Assembly: GCA_029261615.1 (NCBI GenBank)
Contig: JAJDAX010000018.1
Span: 1 to 6,978 of the forward strand
Length of the DNA stretch: 6,978 nucleotides
Direction: 5' to 3'
Origin: Nitrospinaceae bacterium
GTDB taxonomy: Bacteria; Nitrospinota; Nitrospinia; Nitrospinales; Nitrospinaceae
Made by a program: the position numbers and the translations under genes. Numbering within the stretch: position 1 is the first letter of the stretch; each line of letters begins with the position of its first letter. Shown piece after piece: positions 5,795-6,978 of this stretch. The notes beneath the pieces were generated by a model. That model did not search any database, was not told the origin of the DNA, and saw nothing but the letters and a program-made list of their open reading frames with translations.

Positions 5795-6878
5795 CCTTCA
5801 GGTTGATCAATTCCAGACATTGTTCTGCCACGCGCAGAGTGGCATCACGCCTGCCAAGTTGAAAACTTGCTACAGCACGTTTGTTCCAGATTTCAGGTTG
5901 TTCCACAGCGTTTTGAATCAAGTCAGCAATTTTTTTACCGTCGACTTCGCGGTCAAGGATTACGATGCCCGCATCTGCAGCCTCAAGGACTCGTGCGTTT
6001 TTTTCCTGGTGGTTGTGTGTCGCAAACGGGAATGGAATCAGGATCGCAGGTTTTCCAAGGGCAGTGACTTCTGAAAGTGTGGTAGCCCCTGCGCGTGCGA
6101 TCACGAGGTCCGCTTTTTTGTACCGGTCTTCCATGTCAAAAAGAAACGGTGCCACCTCAGCCCGCCAGTTTAGTTTTTGGTAATCAGCTTTCATGTTGTC
6201 TGCATCGGCTTCGCCGGTTTGATGAACCAGATTGATTTGTTCCTTGATCCCGGTTAAATGAGTCAGAGCTTCTATGACTGCTTTATTGATCGATCGCGCT
6301 CCCTGACTGCCACCCAAAATAAGGACGTTTAGCTTTTGTCCACCTTCACGTGGTGCCGGTTCGCGAGCTTCAGAAAAAGCTTTTCGAATCATGTTGCCTG
6401 TCAGCACGACTTTCTGTTCTGGAAAAAATTGTTTTGCTTCTTCAAAGCTGATGCAGACGCGATCAACCAATTTGCCCAGAATTCGATTGGTCACTCCAGG
6501 AAACGCGTTTTGTTCGTGAATCAGAGTCGGGATGCGAAGCAGGCTTGCCGCGAATACTGCTGGACCGGAAACGTACCCCCCAACGCCCACGACGAGGGCA
6601 GGGCGGTTGCTTGCGAGATATCCCATGGCTTGCAAAACTCCGACTGGCAATTTAATTAAAGACGTTAAGCGGCTGATGCCGCGTTTTCCGACCAACCCGG
6701 CTGAAGCGATGGTCTTCAACGGAAAACCTTCTTTGGGAAGAACTCTGGATTCGATTCCGCGCTCAGTTCCAATGAAGGTGATTTCCATATCGTGTTCCAT
6801 CAGTTTTCTTGCCAGGGCGATGCCGGGATAAAGATGTCCTCCCGTTCCACCGCCTGCTATTACCACCCGTTTCGGCAT
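5787..6878 (-). CDS. murG: Lipid II synthase MurG (GT28 N-acetylglucosaminyltransferase)
   Basis: MurG transfers GlcNAc from UDP-GlcNAc to lipid I, making lipid II on the cytoplasmic membrane face. The protein has 363 residues, close to E. coli MurG (355), and a GT-B fold. Motifs in order: glycine loop GGGTGGH (9-15), GGYVSGP (100-106), HEQN (121-124), second glycine loop GGSQGA (189-194), HQTG (219-222), RAGATTLSE (262-270) whose Glu is expected to bind the UDP ribose, and PFPFATHNHQEKNA (282-295). A hydrophobic/basic patch at about 73-88 fits the known membrane-contact surface. The ATG has GAGG five bases upstream, overlapping the ftsW stop (TGAGG), with a 7-bp gap to ftsW, so the two are probably co-translated. 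The stop codon sits in a hairpin before murC. Confidence 0.98.
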   Translation of the reverse strand: MPKRVVIAGGGTGGHLYPGIALARKLMEHDMEITFIGTERGIESRVLPKEGFPLKTIASAGLVGKRGISRLTSLIKLPVGVLQAMGYLASNRPALVVGVGGYVSGPAVFAASLLRIPTLIHEQNAFPGVTNRILGKLVDRVCISFEEAKQFFPEQKVVLTGNMIRKAFSEAREPAPREGGQKLNVLILGGSQGARSINKAVIEALTHLTGIKEQINLVHQTGEADADNMKADYQKLNWRAEVAPFLFDMEDRYKKADLVIARAGATTLSEVTALGKPAILIPFPFATHNHQEKNARVLEAADAGIVILDREVDGKKIADLIQNAVEQPEIWNKRAVASFQLGRRDATLRVAEQCLELINLKAA

Positions 6879-6885
6879 CGCTGCC

Positions 6886-6978
6886 TCAGGCGCGGGTGGC
6901 GTGTTCAGAAATATTCAACAACACACCCATCGACAACATGCTCACCACCAGCGACGATCCACCCAGACTGATGAAGGG
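6886..6978 (-). CDS. ftsW: Septal peptidoglycan polymerase FtsW, C-terminal 30 residues (cut by window edge)
   Basis: The last 30 codons of a SEDS-family protein are present, too few for the track of longer frames. The fragment begins PFISLGGSSLVVSMLSMGVL and continues LNISEHATRA before a TGA. The PFIS-x-GGSS signature and the hydrophobic last helix are the conserved C-terminal end of FtsW/RodA/SpoVE, which polymerise lipid II glycan strands. Immediate linkage to murG points to FtsW rather than RodA. The residue before GGSS is Leu, where many FtsW proteins have Tyr or Phe. The rest of the gene lies outside the window. Confidence 0.92.
   Translation of the reverse strand, partial: PFISLGGSSLVVSMLSMGVLLNISEHATRA

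Noticed and set aside
1..6978. A previously undescribed system hidden in the window
   Set aside because: The whole window is accounted for by eight standard dcw genes with intact motifs and short gaps; no unassigned gene, foreign-looking segment or repeat array remains.

Overview
The window is one minus-strand segment of a bacterial division and cell wall (dcw) cluster. In transcription order, from high to low coordinates, it runs: ftsW (3' end only), murG, murC, murB, ddl, ftsQ, ftsA, ftsZ (first nine codons). Every recognisable gene lies on the minus strand with short gaps or small overlaps, as expected for one co-transcribed unit. No plus-strand gene, tRNA, rRNA, mobile element, CRISPR array or phage gene is visible. 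No stretch over 300 bases lacks a gene; the largest gaps are about 137 bp (murB-ddl) and, depending on the murB start, about 132 bp (murC-murB).

The host is a Gram-negative-type diderm bacterium of moderate GC content. FtsQ/FtsA/FtsZ beside Mur ligases, in the order murG-murC-murB-ddl-ftsQ-ftsA-ftsZ, is common in Proteobacteria (notably alpha- and the former Deltaproteobacteria) and neighbouring phyla. The protein flavour suggests a deltaproteobacterial or Nitrospinota-like lineage, but this is an impression, not proof.

Function: MurB and MurC act on cytoplasmic UDP-sugar precursors (UDP-MurNAc formation, then L-Ala addition). Ddl supplies the D-Ala-D-Ala dipeptide. MurG makes lipid II from lipid I at the inner membrane face. 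FtsW polymerises lipid II at the septum. FtsQ, FtsA and FtsZ are divisome proteins: a bitopic scaffold, the actin-like membrane tether, and the tubulin-like ring.

All catalytic motifs I looked for are intact, and I see no evidence of a previously undescribed system. Points worth a second look are small-scale and regulatory: an uncertain murB start with a possible 45-residue N-terminal extension, a structured murB-ddl gap with a hairpin that could mask the ddl ribosome binding site, and a perfect hairpin across the murG stop codon just upstream of murC.
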